Source: Galerina marginata (Eukaryota > Basidiomycota > Agaricomycetes > Agaricales > Galerinaceae). Taken from it: a stretch of 64,000 nt of DNA. The stretch is from NCBI GenBank assembly GCA_023014335.1, contig JAECYW010000003.1:2852001-2916000 (forward strand). The letters run 5' to 3'. Positions 36,723 to 48,676 of this stretch are shown one piece after another. A program made the position numbers and the translations under genes. Numbering within the stretch: position 1 is the stretch's first letter; the number at the start of each line of letters is the position of its first letter. The notes below the pieces were generated by a model that was given only the letters and a program-made list of their open reading frames with translations, was not told where the DNA came from and did not search any database.

Positions 36723-37069
36723 TTAATGGAGACGGTAGAGTTGAGTTCAGTTGTCACCTACCGTCTGGTTTATTATACGGTTTCCAAAATATAATGTTTA
36801 CGATATGCCTCGATATGCTCAGTTACACATGAAAGTGGGGCGTTTCCCAAAGAGTTCTCTGTCCGTCTATTGGTAAAAGATCTTGCTATATAGATCATTA
36901 CACTTTAGCAAAGGGTCTCCAGAAGTTTCAACGTAAATATAGGGTCTGGATGTTGATTTGTGAACCGATATGGAGCGTTCGCAGATTGGTGCTGGAGCGG
37001 ATTGGGTGAACAAGGACATGTGGTTAGCCGGCGTTTGTAGTTATATCATTCTGCTTGTACCTGCAGCTA

Positions 37070-38134
37070 AAAGTTGACCCCGCAGTCAAATGGCTGGCTC
37101 CTTTCTGCTGTCTCGGAGGTGGTATACTGAGGTGCAAGATTCAATCTTTTCGTAATCGACTTTATTTTCGCTTCGACTGAAACTGGGTTTATGAACAGGA
37201 ACTACTCGTTTTTCAATGAATATTTGGCTAGTAGTTATATGAAACTGACTCACCGGATTTGGTGAATTGTAAATAGCAGGATAGCCAAGTGTGAGTAAAA
37301 AGCTATCGGCTACGAACTCGATGTATTGGTGCATTAACTTAGGATCGATGGGAGCATCTCCTTGGAGTTGAATACATCCTAAGTCTTAAAGAATTAGATT
37401 TGTCGGTAGAATGACGTGTAACTTACTATCAAAAAAGATTTTCTCGAGGTCGGCTGCATGCGACACTATCGGATGGATATATTCCGTCGTCGCCTTCTGC
37501 TGTAAGTGATGAAAGAGAAGGCAGATAAAGTCTGTATCCAGACTGCGGTCTTGTGACACCAATGTCTGGGTTTGGCTGAGTCCAGGAATACCTAAACGGC
37601 TTTCCAGGAAAGCGAGGATAGCAAGTAAAGATGAGGAGAATACTGCTTTGGATGCTCCATATATTAAAATGCGATGATGGAATGGTGTATCTTGGTTTTG
37701 TACGCCGTTCAATAGCCAGCTGGAACGCTGGGATTTTATTTCTACCTCGCACGCAGTATTGAAAAGAAGGATTCGATCGGTGTCGGTTCTAATGAGCATG
37801 GATAGTAACCTTGAGAATGTTTCGGCGTGAACATGTGTTCTGTGGGACCGTGAATATAGACTAATTGGAAAGAAAACGACTCAGACGCTCACTTCGTCAT
37901 TTGTAAACCAAAGTAACAGCGACTTTCGGGGATAGTGACCTCGGAGAGGATTTGGTCCAAGTTAAAATCATTTAACATCGACAAGGAGACCAGTGCCAAA
38001 GAAGCCAGCGTCCTGTCGCCATCTGAGGCCTTAAGATGCTTAAGATGCGAAAGTTCGACCTCCTGTGTTTTGGAAGCGCTGGACATGTCAATGTCCTCCG
38101 ACATCCAAAGCGAAGAAAGAGCTTGCTTGTACAA
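37070..38134 (-). CDS. Hypothetical protein, multi-exon
   Basis: Minus-strand exons include a segment with SHLKHLKASDGDRTLASLAL (about 38060-38000) and a long one, MLIRTDTDRILLFNTACEVE (37799) through KATTEYIHPIVSHAADLEKI (about 37435). A further exon reads DPKLMHQYIEFVADSFLLTL (about 37340) and a last one ends AERSQPFDCGVNF near 37070. Hydrophobic helices alternate with polar loops. No family is recognised. The start is uncertain and could lie upstream of 38134. Confidence 0.45.
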
Positions 38135-38529
38135 GTCCCAGATCTATCGTAAGGACTATGATAAGCAATCCAGTAGACATGCAATTAAAATAAAGCCGCA
38201 CCGCCGGATATCAAATCGGAAACAAGACAAATCGACGTGTATTCTCGAGCAGGAGAGGTTCCATAGTTTACGAGCTAGATATTGAGGCTGTCAGATTCAA
38301 GTTGTACCTGGTAATTTGAACCGAGCGAATGCGGCCTGCACGAACACTAACTTCACTCACTTTTTGTACACGCACTACCTAGAGCTTCACTGCTGAATAT
38401 GGCAAGTCTGGGTCATCCACGGTTGTGTCAGCTTGTGTATTGTCAGTGGATGGTGCGATTTAGAATTACTTTCCTAATTTACCTGAAGATCATTCCGCAC
38501 TCCCCCATCCGGATTATTTAAACGGGTGT

Positions 38530-38562
38530 GCAAAATTCAACGATACGTTGTTTGAATTTTGC
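38530..38562. repeat. Short perfect inverted repeat upstream of Helitron
   Basis: GCAAAATTCAA at 38530-38540 and TTGAATTTTGC at 38552-38562 form an 11-bp perfect stem around an 11-base loop that itself contains AACGATACGTT. It lies about 570 bp before the Helitron frame and could mark its left end or a terminator. Confidence 0.5.
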
Positions 38563-39131
38563 CGGTCCAATCCTACGGTGGGAAACAAGACTTTGCAAAA
38601 TCCAAACAACTTGCCGTGGATTTGCACCCCCAGCAAAATAGTCCGGGCGCGGTAGTGCGGTCGGGTTTGCTTCACGTATGTAAGTGTGTATTTAAGTTTG
38701 TAGATGGTGTGATTATTGATATGTTGCTCGTTGATTTACCTCTTGTTTGGGCGTTGGTTTTTGTGTGACTGTGCTTGGCAAAATAGGTACGCCACCCTGA
38801 CACCCCTGTGAAATGGATATAAATAGCTTGTGGCTCGCACTGTGTCGTATAAAAGAGGTCCAGAACGAAACATTGCGCAGTTTCCTCCCCTCACAGTGAA
38901 CCGTGGTATGCCCCTCGCTCAAAGGTTAACAGGTAGACTGACCGTTCCATTTATAGACATTGAATTTGTGGAATAATGTCGAATCAAGTTGCTAATCCGC
39001 ACTTGTTAAATGCTTGTGAGTAAATTATCCCCTCTTTCTGAAACCTATTTATTGACGACTGAATTTTCCCTCGCCCTGTAATAAAATCAACGAATATTAA
39101 CACCATTCGTATCCCAATTCCCTGACTGGAT

Positions 39132-42100
39132 TTGATATCAGCAATTCCTATTTTCTTGTATTCGGCAAAATATCCAAATGGAAGCCAGGATATGATAGCT
39201 GTTTCGCATTTAAACATGTATTTCAAGTTCTATGGTGTTTGGGTCAACGTATGTGATACAAAGAACTTTATATCCGACCCAAATTGCTCTGTCATGGTCA
39301 TTAACATCCGTACCCTGATTTTTTGTTTCCGTTTCTTTGAATTCAAGGATTTGCGCCTCCTCTCTAAAGCGCATGGGGTATATAAATTTGGGCAAAATAA
39401 ATTGACGATGTGTCAGGAGCTGTACCGTCATGTCTGCATTCCAAGGTGTTGGGGCTTGATTTACATTTTCAAAATTCAACCATTTCCTCGGAAAGCGATT
39501 GAAAGTCGGTTTGGTATTGGCCCAGAAACCCAAAATGCCACCCCGGCGTCTGAGGAGGCATCTAGCTTTAATGTCACTGTGGATACTGAGACTGCACAGC
39601 AGGGTGGAGAGTACGATCACCTACGACCGCTTGATGATGCTCTAAAATTATCGGTGATGACTGAATGGGAAGATGAAATGGGTACTGAGCAACTTCAGTT
39701 GGTAGTGTGTGCGGCTTGCGGTAAAAGGGTTCTGAAGTTGGATTCTGAGTGGGTAGACGGCCATGGTCTTGATTTTTCCCTTTTGACCAATCAATATCTA
39801 CCCGATGCACTTTTGCCGCAGTCATATGATTTGTTATCTTATGGTAAAGCGATCCTCAATCCTAAAGGTCTTCAATTTACAACGCATGTAGGATACGTTC
39901 GCCTGTGCTCAAAATGCCATGCGTCAATTCTACTAAATAAAATGCCAAAATTCGCGTTGGCTAATTGGTTGTATTATGGGAATGATGCCCTACCAGCGGA
40001 CGTCAAAGACGCATTCAGACAGTCAACTTTGTTTGATCGAATGCTCATTTCCCGAGCGCGCTGTAACTCGATTAGTTGTAAATTCAATTCCAGGAAAGAG
40101 GATTCTGGTGAAAATACACGCGAAAGTATGTTGAGTAGGGCAAGGAAGGGCATTCGCGGTAATATAATGGTTGCGCCGCTGGATGTGATTAGATTAAATG
40201 AAGTCATACCACCTTCATCGCAGACAATTCGAGATACAATGTGCACAATTTTTGTCGGCAACAAACTTCCTACTCGTAGCGACGTGACTAAGTATAGCCC
40301 AGTTTTAGTCCATAAGTCGAGGGTGAAGAAGATGATATTATTCCTTCTCGATCGTAATCCCTATTATGCACCCCGAGAAGGTTTCAGGTTCAGTGAAAGA
40401 AATCTAAATACCTTGTTCAATAACACCGCTGACGAAGGTTTCCCCAGTTCCGTGCACATAGGGTATATACCAACCAATGACGCTATTGATTCTGCTACAT
40501 CGGATTACACGCTTCGTAATGTTGACACAAATAATGGTGTAATTAGTGAAGCAGACGACGAGTTACTGATGGAAAATGTAGGCTATACAGATGGAGATGA
40601 CTCACCTCTAAGTTACCAGGCAATGAAAGCCAGTGCATTGAAGCAATGTCTTACAGGAAAACCGTTCATCGTATCAGGAAGAGGGGGACAACTGGTACCA
40701 GACTTCCACAATCCATCAATTTTGACATGGTTGTTTCCGCATCTTGATCCATGGGGCATTGGAGGCTTTTATCATCCTGGTCGACGTGTAAAGATTAGTA
40801 TGGAAGAGCAGCTATCTCACCTGCTAATGTTGGATGATAGTCCATTTGAAAGAGATCCAGAGTTCGCCTTCGTATTCTATAATGTGTGCAGGAAGGCCTC
40901 AACGTCGAAGAGTCTTCGGTTCTCTGTCTCGCAAACGCAACATCGAAGGATTGTGGACCAACTCCTTAAAGTGGATCCTGAGGTTCTCGTAAATTTGAAT
41001 GAAAAATACGAGAAGGATATTCATTACAGACCAACAAGTGACAAGGAGAAGGAGGCCTTGCGATTACTATCGTCTCTTCGGATGGTCTCGAGACATGTGC
41101 CTGGAAGCGATGGGTATAAGACCACACTGAGGAATGAAATTCGAGCGCTCATTCATTACAGAGGCGCACCTACATTATTCATAACCCTGAATCCATCTGA
41201 CGTTGATCACCCAATAGTTCGACTATTTGCTGGGGAAGACATTCGGCTAGAAGATATTTCCCGAGGAGAAGACATGTCAGAGTGGAAGCGAAAGCTGTTT
41301 GCCGCTCGAAATCCATCAGCATGCGCGAGATTTTTTGATCTTTTCATTACCAGATTTATTCGAATTATTTTGAGGCATGGTAGAGATAGTAATGGCGTGT
41401 ATGGTAGATGCGAGGCCTACTATGGGACGGTCGAAGCCCAGGGGAAAGGTACTTTGCATTGCCATATGCTCATTTGGTTGGCAGGTCACCCGTCACCCCA
41501 AACTCTGCGAAACAATATGGAGGCGTCGGAGACATATCAGAACAAGGTTTTTGAATGGTTGGAGTCTGTAATCAAGTGTGAATTTCCAGGATCTCCTAGT
41601 TGTGAATTACAGATAAAGAATCACCCGCAGCGTACTTTACACAGAGATCGTGGTGACCCACATCCAGGTGTGATGCCGAATTTGTCCGTTAAAGGCCATG
41701 CCCGTGACGCTGCAGGATTCTGGAAAGAGTACAATGAGAATCTCACCCGTCTACTTTATCAATATGCTTGGCATGAGCACCAGCCTACCTGCTGGAAATA
41801 TCTAGAGAGAGGGCAGGAGAGAAGTGACGCAAACTGCAGGATGGGGATGAATGGGGAGACGCGCGAACTTACCTCGTTGGACCCTGAGACTCAAGCACTG
41901 ATGTTAAGGCGCCGCCACCCCAAAATTGCTTCACACACAGATATTGTCACTATGTTGATGAAATGTAACATGGATGTCAAATTTGTCGGTTCTGGAGAAG
42001 CGGCAAAAGCATTTCTATATTACGTAACGGACTACATTACAAAGCCATCACTCCCAGTTCATGTTGGAATGTCTGCACTGTCGTACGCGGTGAAGAAAAC

Positions 42101-44885
42101 ACATGAGCGAATTACAGGTGAAGTACATGGAGCAGCTGATTACCAAAGGGCCGGTGCGGTAATTAGTGCTGTGAATAGTATGATGAGCAAGCAAGAGATA
42201 TCACATCCTCAGGTTATGAGCTACTTAGTTGGGGGTGGAGATCACTACAAATCTGAGAGGTTCAGCATCCTTCAATGGGCGGCGATTCGTAGATTTGTCG
42301 AACTTGAATGGAAGTCATACAAACAGCCCGAATTGACCAATAAACCTGCGGTTGATACGACTGAGGCAACCGTTACTTTAGTGCTTGGCGACAAAGCTGT
42401 TTCGGCGTCAAACCAGCAGCTCGATTATACGCTGAGAGGGAAAAATGAGAAATTTGAAAACTTGTGTCTTTATGATTTTGTCTCCTTGACATCCAAGGTG
42501 CACAGTAAAGGGCATGAGGACGGTGAAATTGACCGACCTGGAAGCTTCATGAGTGCAGATCACCCGCAGCGTTATACACATTATCTCTCCATGCACCGTT
42601 CTAGACACATTCCGGTAATATTGGGCCCATCTATACCCAACCCAAATCGTTCCACCGAATTAAGAGAAGAATGGGCCCGAGATATGATGGTGCTTTTTAA
42701 GCCGTGGAGAAACGCATTGGATTTAAAGGGCGAAACCGAAACCTGGACAGAAGCTTTTGATTTATACCGAGTTAGTTTGCCAGATTTTCATCAAAAAATT
42801 ATCGTGAATATGCACGTACTGACGGAATGCGGAGAGGCAAGAGATATTCATGCCAAAGGAAGAAGAGATAGGGAGGCGGCAAGACAGCTAGACGATGAAA
42901 CCCTCAACATGGTGATGCCGGAGAGTGGGGCATCTTTTAATGTCAATATGCGAGACGTTTACGCGCATGATCCATTCCAGGATCTGGATAGTACCGAAGT
43001 TGGCATCGAGATTAATGAGCAGGATGCCAATGGTGATACTGGCCATATTCTCAGTGAAGAGACGTCTCGCCTATTGGACATGTGCCTGCCAGTCAGCATG
43101 GAGGATATCGAAGTGCAAATTGGTCTGACTCACCCGGTTCCATCCCTGGTCATACAAGCAGACATGGATAGAATAAACGAGCATATGGACATTATGAGTG
43201 TTAAGAAGAAGAGGAAGCAACGAGAGACAAGTGAGGATGACGACGCCGATGATAATCAAAGGCCAACTGTACGTCGGCGAAATGAGTCGCCTATCGCAAT
43301 GCGAACTGTCCTACTTGATGCTTCTGGTACTCGAAGACCTCAATTGCAAAATACCTGGGATATAGCTAATAAGATCGTCAACGAGATGTCAATAGCTGAT
43401 AACAGAGAGCAATCCCTCGCCTTCGATACAATTGCTAAGCACGTTATTGAAGATAAGCACGAGCAACTCCTGATGCATGTTTCTGGTGTTGGTGGGACAG
43501 GAAAATCGCATGTAATAAAAGCCATTGTGAAGCTCTTCGAGAGCTTAGGACGACGCGAAGAGTTACTTCTAGGGGCTCCTACAGGAATTGCAGCAGTCCT
43601 TATCGGCGGACAAACCCTCCATTCCCTAATATTAGCAAGCCATAACAGCAAGTCCAAGGACATGACCGCTTTAGTTCAGATATGGAAACGAGTGAAGTAC
43701 CTGATTATCGATGAGGTGTCTATGCTAGGAGCAAGATTCCTAAGCCAGCTGTCAAATCGACTGCGTTTAGGAAAGGGAGATGACCTGATAAACAGGGATA
43801 GGCCGTTCGGGGGTGTAAACATAATCTTCATGGGCGATTTTGGTCAGCTTAAGCCCCCGAAACAATTCGCACTTTATTCAAATGAATTGGTACATCACCC
43901 GTCGTTTGCAGAAAGCCGCAATGAAAGGGGAATTAGCGCCATGAATGGAGCATTCCTTTGGAGGCAAGTCTCAACCGTCATCGAGCTTGTTCAGAACCAG
44001 CGCCATCGAGAGGACCCTGTTTATGCCGAATTTCTGAGTAGGCTGAGACTAGGTCAATGCGTTCCTTCCGATATGGACTATTTGAAGAGCCGTATCCTGG
44101 AAAACCGGGTTTCCGATTCAGAGGTTCTATTTGATTTTCGGGACGCACCCATTGTCGTTGGAAGCAAATCTTTGAGGGATCTACTTAATGCAAAGTTGGC
44201 AAAATATCATGCGAAGAGAACAGGCAGAGAAGTTCGTACTTACTATTCAAGGGACTCGGCGAACAAAACCTTGACGGCAGGTCAAGTGCAAAGGAGGCTA
44301 TGGTCTCTTCCTTCAACGGTTAATCGAGAGTCATTTGGACAACTGCCCCTGTTCATTGGGATGAGGGTGATGGTAACCGAAAATATTGCATTTGACGATG
44401 GTATTGTCAATGGATCAGAAGGTATTGTCCATGACATAAAGTTTGAGGAAGATGAAAATGGGAGACGGTATGCAACAGTTGCATATGTAATGATTCCAGG
44501 ATGCGGTATGCAAATTGAAGGCCTCCCCATTGACGTTGTTCCAATATTCCCTGTCGCAACACGTATTGAGCACGCCCCACTGAGAGAGCTTCTAAAGGCG
44601 AGGTCGTTTTCACGCAAACAACTTCCGTTAGTTCCTGCATACTCATACACAGATTTCAAGAGCCAGGGGCGTACCTTGAAACGAGTCATTGTCGATCTCA
44701 CAACTGCGAGAGGTCAGGGGATTTATGTAATGCTATCGCGCGTTAAATCACTCGCGGGCCTGCTCATCTTGAGATGGTTCCCTCCGACGAAGATTTATCA
44801 CCGGTTGCCTGAGGAACTTCGCAACGAACTGCAGCGCCTGGCCGGCCTTGCTAGTAGTACCACTGCTTCAGTGATGCTTACCTAG
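39132..44885 (+). CDS. Helitron RepHel protein (DUF6570, HUH Rep, PIF1 helicase)
   Basis: One open frame of 1917 codons. Residues 1-190 are poorly typical and the true start may be a later Met. A Cys-rich DUF6570 region follows (VCAACGKRV near residue 193, LCSKCHASILLNKMPKFALA near 256). The Helitron-like Rep region carries the HUH motif in GTLHCHMLIWLAGHP (about 772) and the two-tyrosine motif YYVTDYITK (about 962). The PIF1 superfamily 1 helicase has Walker A GVGGTGKSH (about 1452), Walker B LIIDEVSML (about 1524), FMGDFGQLKPP (about 1565) and the late motifs SYTDFKSQGRTL and YVMLSRVKSL near the end. Helitrons transpose by rolling-circle replication. All catalytic blocks are present and there is no internal stop, so the copy is probably autonomous and young. 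Confidence 0.93.
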   Translation: MISAIPIFLYSAKYPNGSQDMIAVSHLNMYFKFYGVWVNVCDTKNFISDPNCSVMVINIRTLIFCFRFFEFKDLRLLSKAHGVYKFGQNKLTMCQELYRHVCIPRCWGLIYIFKIQPFPRKAIESRFGIGPETQNATPASEEASSFNVTVDTETAQQGGEYDHLRPLDDALKLSVMTEWEDEMGTEQLQLVVCAACGKRVLKLDSEWVDGHGLDFSLLTNQYLPDALLPQSYDLLSYGKAILNPKGLQFTTHVGYVRLCSKCHASILLNKMPKFALANWLYYGNDALPADVKDAFRQSTLFDRMLISRARCNSISCKFNSRKEDSGENTRESMLSRARKGIRGNIMVAPLDVIRLNEVIPPSSQTIRDTMCTIFVGNKLPTRSDVTKYSPVLVHKSRVKKMILFLLDRNPYYAPREGFRFSERNLNTLFNNTADEGFPSSVHIGYIPTNDAIDSATSDYTLRNVDTNNGVISEADDELLMENVGYTDGDDSPLSYQAMKASALKQCLTGKPFIVSGRGGQLVPDFHNPSILTWLFPHLDPWGIGGFYHPGRRVKISMEEQLSHLLMLDDSPFERDPEFAFVFYNVCRKASTSKSLRFSVSQTQHRRIVDQLLKVDPEVLVNLNEKYEKDIHYRPTSDKEKEALRLLSSLRMVSRHVPGSDGYKTTLRNEIRALIHYRGAPTLFITLNPSDVDHPIVRLFAGEDIRLEDISRGEDMSEWKRKLFAARNPSACARFFDLFITRFIRIILRHGRDSNGVYGRCEAYYGTVEAQGKGTLHCHMLIWLAGHPSPQTLRNNMEASETYQNKVFEWLESVIKCEFPGSPSCELQIKNHPQRTLHRDRGDPHPGVMPNLSVKGHARDAAGFWKEYNENLTRLLYQYAWHEHQPTCWKYLERGQERSDANCRMGMNGETRELTSLDPETQALMLRRRHPKIASHTDIVTMLMKCNMDVKFVGSGEAAKAFLYYVTDYITKPSLPVHVGMSALSYAVKKTHERITGEVHGAADYQRAGAVISAVNSMMSKQEISHPQVMSYLVGGGDHYKSERFSILQWAAIRRFVELEWKSYKQPELTNKPAVDTTEATVTLVLGDKAVSASNQQLDYTLRGKNEKFENLCLYDFVSLTSKVHSKGHEDGEIDRPGSFMSADHPQRYTHYLSMHRSRHIPVILGPSIPNPNRSTELREEWARDMMVLFKPWRNALDLKGETETWTEAFDLYRVSLPDFHQKIIVNMHVLTECGEARDIHAKGRRDREAARQLDDETLNMVMPESGASFNVNMRDVYAHDPFQDLDSTEVGIEINEQDANGDTGHILSEETSRLLDMCLPVSMEDIEVQIGLTHPVPSLVIQADMDRINEHMDIMSVKKKRKQRETSEDDDADDNQRPTVRRRNESPIAMRTVLLDASGTRRPQLQNTWDIANKIVNEMSIADNREQSLAFDTIAKHVIEDKHEQLLMHVSGVGGTGKSHVIKAIVKLFESLGRREELLLGAPTGIAAVLIGGQTLHSLILASHNSKSKDMTALVQIWKRVKYLIIDEVSMLGARFLSQLSNRLRLGKGDDLINRDRPFGGVNIIFMGDFGQLKPPKQFALYSNELVHHPSFAESRNERGISAMNGAFLWRQVSTVIELVQNQRHREDPVYAEFLSRLRLGQCVPSDMDYLKSRILENRVSDSEVLFDFRDAPIVVGSKSLRDLLNAKLAKYHAKRTGREVRTYYSRDSANKTLTAGQVQRRLWSLPSTVNRESFGQLPLFIGMRVMVTENIAFDDGIVNGSEGIVHDIKFEEDENGRRYATVAYVMIPGCGMQIEGLPIDVVPIFPVATRIEHAPLRELLKARSFSRKQLPLVPAYSYTDFKSQGRTLKRVIVDLTTARGQGIYVMLSRVKSLAGLLILRWFPPTKIYHRLPEELRNELQRLAGLASSTTASVMLT

Positions 44886-45119
44886 TTTCCTTTTGGAGTG
44901 TTGTCAGTACGCACGCCTTGCATCGTAGATAGTAGGTATGAAAATTTGTTGACTTCAGAAGATATCGACCTTGGCTGAAGAGTTGGAGGGAATCCTCCCA
45001 GAGGCCTCCTGGTGGAGCAAGACATGTCGGGACCTCAGTACGACGTCGACTGAGAAGCTGTATAGCCTGAGGACCAGCTACCAAGTTTCCCTATCACCGG
45101 GTGAGAAAGTGCACTAACG

Positions 45120-46869
45120 AGTACCTATCACCTGTTCTCCATAATTTGAGTAACACAAGATCATTTGCGTCGCAGTCGGTGTTAACGCTCAATGGGCCGG
45201 CAAACGCCGCCTTCTGTACTGCAATCCGTCGGCATTTTGCTCGGCATTTCAAATCATTAATTTCGAATTCTTCGTCATTCCTCAACGCTCAACGCGTTCA
45301 ATCCCTAAGTTTATTCCTTTCTTACTTGTCGGTCTTGATATTTACGACAGGATTGGCAAAAGTGCAAGCACCTTAAAATAATCCGAGCTCAAAAACCACC
45401 TGAAAGCGTCGGGCCGTCTTAAACCGGCCAGCTTCACACCTTTCTCCTACTCCCCCATCGCTCGAAAGTCGTATCTCATCCCTGGCTTCCTCTATGGCCT
45501 CAAAATTCGGGCACTGCTTTCTTTGGAACATGACGATTTGAATTTCACATTATTTGCGAGAAGAGGTTGAATGGATGTAGAGATATGAAGAGGCAAAGGA
45601 GATACCGGGTGAGCTGATGAACTTGCGTACCACACGAGACGGATTAACCCCTTGGAACCCGCAGGAACGTTTTGGAAGTAGTCTAAGGGATTTAACCCAC
45701 CTTCTTGAAGGAATTCTGGATCTGGACGATCCCAACCACCGTCGCTGAACACCCTCAAATGCGGGTATATTCTCATCTCCCCCTTCTGACCATTATCGGC
45801 TCAACACCGCGGTATCTCAGTTTATTCTCTATATCGATACATCCAGCAACGCGCTAGGGTGCATACATTACAGACATTAACACGCCCTCATAACCTGACA
45901 CGCCGAACACGACCTGAAGACCGTTCAACATGGTCATTACCTATACTCAAGACCACATCACAAAATTCATGATTTCTTCATCAAATTTGGCGGTAATCTT
46001 ACAATTCCCTTTGAGGCGGAGGCACCTTTGTCTCTTCTACCCTATTATACCTTTTATTTCAAGACAAGGTGCACGCAAATCGACGTGGCCACCCATTTTA
46101 GCCCGGTTAACTGCCTTGCCTGAAATTTTTTGAATTTACACTTTTATGGGACGTTTCTCTTACATTATAACCCTTTAAACCACACTAATGCGTCGTTTGA
46201 GCTACAGTGCAGGGCAATACACGCAAGACTATATCGAAATTCAGTGCAAATTCATGCTCCGAGACCGTTTCGACCTTTGCACAAAATTGGACATCGGCCC
46301 CAATCTGACGCGATTTCCTCGGTTTGTAAAGCAAACGGATTGTCAATACGACCGATTTCCCATTCCCCAGCTGCTGAGCCCTGCGACATCAAGACGTGCG
46401 CATTGTTGACACCTGCATGCCAATTCGCGACGCCCAAGTCTACCTATGTCACAACGTAAACTTAAAGACCCAAGTCCAGTGAACAATAAGTATCTCATGT
46501 CGTATCAGCCCCCAACTCACTGATGCCGACTATTCTTGCAGATACATTGGCATCATAGTCACGACCGCTTCACTTCTCACTCGTTTCACAGCCGTCATCC
46601 CACGAACGCGAGCGGCGCTGCGGCTGCCCGAGACGGCTGGACGAAGGATAGTGTTGGTTAGGCAGATGACGGCATGTAGTTTACATTGTAGAGCATGATA
46701 TTTGCCTGTAGGAAGTGCACACTCTGGTAATAAAATGAGGGACTCGTACATGTCATGATTGCAAGGGGAACTTTCAGTTTTCGTTTTCACGTGATTGATA
46801 TTAACGTCATCTGGCGTTGTTCTGCCCTACAAATACATTGCTACTCTTGGTCGACAACAGTACAAAGCC
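45120..46869. other. Intergenic stretch, no gene recognised
   Basis: Short frames only. GGCCG...CGGCC at about 45412-45430 could form a small hairpin. Nothing else stands out. Confidence 0.4.
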
Positions 46870-48061
46870 TCAGGACGTAAGAATTTTCTCTCCGGGTTCT
46901 AGTTGTCGAGGTGAGTCATAATACACACAGCACATGTGAGGGTAAGAGACTAAATCGTCGGGAATGTACAGATCAACTTCCTCGTATTCTCCTTGACTTG
47001 CCAAGTCACCGAAGTCGTTTGTCGTCCATCTATCGCTATATTCAACATGTCTCTGCCACTGCACCAACCCAAATGACATATATTCGAGCTGGTCTCGGCT
47101 GTCTCCGGCCTTTTCGACGTCCAGTCGCTGAAGCTTCATGGCTGTGTCAGGCTTGATCAAGAATGCTGGTCCGAGTACTGTCCAGTCGTTGACCTTGATT
47201 TTTCGCAGAGAAGGAAAGATTGGTGGCTCTGCGGCCAGTATTTGGGAGGCTTCCTGTACGTTTTCGTTAGCATTGAACTCCCTGAAATTCCTGAATACTT
47301 ACCAGGGCATTGCATCTTGGGGTCGTAATTTCGATCGACCTTAGATTTGGGAAGGCATTTCCGAGGATCCACATCGGGGATGCTATCCTTGAACCCAGGC
47401 CCTCGTCAAGAAGAATATTTAGTTCCTGGAGTATGGTGTTCTTGTTCGTTCCGTTTGTTGCAGCTTCTAAGAACGCTATCAGGGTGGCCTTGTGCATTTG
47501 ATCACTGAGGTTGATACACGTCACAGCCCGAAACCTCAGGAGGTGGAGCAATTTATGGTCACCGCCAAGGGTAATGGTACGAAGACTGTGCATATACTTG
47601 GGGTACCGCAAGGATCGTAGTCTCCATGGGCAAGTGAGTGATCGGAATTGGTATACTATTGGGGAAATAACTTCTGACCGCTCAAGTAGGTGCATCAGAT
47701 AGTAGGAAAATTGCCTAGGGATATTGAGAGCGAGTTCTTGGAGTTGCTCCATGCGGGGAATTGCCGCGCATAACATTGCGTAGCTGGCATATATGTCGCT
47801 GTTTGACATGGCGGCAAAATCCAATTTTCTGACGTATTGACCATAGTTCTCCGTAGATTCTGCAATGGTCTTGAAACACCTGCGGGCTGGGAGCTTGGAA
47901 AGAATGAGATTGCGATATATGACTCTGGCGACCACATCGTGAAGTATCCAGCATGATCGCATCAGACATAGGCGAGTCGCGGTTGGCGAAACGGAGACTA
48001 CTTCATCAAGTAGTTCATTGGCCAACATCGGCAAGATAATCTTGAGTCTTGAAAGGCACAT
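46870..48061 (-). CDS. F-box/LRR-like protein
   Basis: Exon 1 (48061-47303) begins MCLSRLKIILPMLANELLDE, whose LPxELLDEVV pattern followed by CWILHDVVARVIYRNLIL resembles a fungal F-box. After it come leucine-rich segments such as LQELALNIPRQF, SLRYPKYMHSLRTITLGG, ILQELNILLDEG and NLRSIEITT. An intron at 47254-47302 (GTAAGT...TACAG) joins exon 2, which continues the repeat pattern (SLRKIKVNDW, LQRLDVEKAG) and ends LEPGEKILTS at 46870. The product is about 390 residues. It probably serves as an SCF substrate adaptor; the substrate is unknown. The F-box call is moderate, the gene itself strong. Confidence 0.65.
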
Positions 48062-48676
48062 TCAGGTCAACTCCAGTAAGTAAACAATATTGAAACGTAC
48101 TTTTTGTTAACGGTCTGATTTGTTGCTGAATATTCTTCCATGATCGTTCAGTCCGCGTCGGCTGGCTTCGAAAGAGTTGAGCAAGTTATATATGTCTACC
48201 CTAACATTTCTGATTTGTTTGTCATTTTCTGTACTCTCTCTACTTGCCGGTCTGCCCTAGTGTTCTAACTTGTTTTGTTGACCGCCTAATGAGGTTTGTA
48301 GGGCGTTATTGGCTATACATGGCTCATAGTCAACGTCATTTTGTTTGGTCAAGAATCTATCAAACCCATCCAAAAACTTCCGGCGTGTTTACGCGTTTTG
48401 TTTATGAGCTTATTTGGATAGCTTTTGTTCATGTTATGGTAGGTTCTAGATTTGTACTTACCTGTTTATTTTGGCTGACTGTCTTTCAGTATGAAGAGCT
48501 CTTATCTCCATGAGAATCGCTATATCGACATCTGTTAATATCACGAAGTGTAAGATCTCGGGTCACCTAACCAAGTTGAAGGGGCTGTAGGATGCGTCAA
48601 CTATAAAACGGGGATGTTTAATTTATTCGTCCCCCACCACTACTGCGACTAACAGGCCCTGAGCTCTAAGTTGCAG

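Larger units (their letters stand above)
38530..45117 (+). mobile_element. Helitron element, limits tentative
   Basis: The RepHel frame defines the element. A candidate 3' end is TCACCGGGTGA (45094-45104), a short palindrome, then nine bases and CTAA (45114-45117), as in the hairpin-plus-CTRR end of Helitrons. The next base is C, not the usual T, which weakens it. No definite 5' TC terminus was identified; the inverted repeat at 38530 is only a suggestion. Confidence 0.35.
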
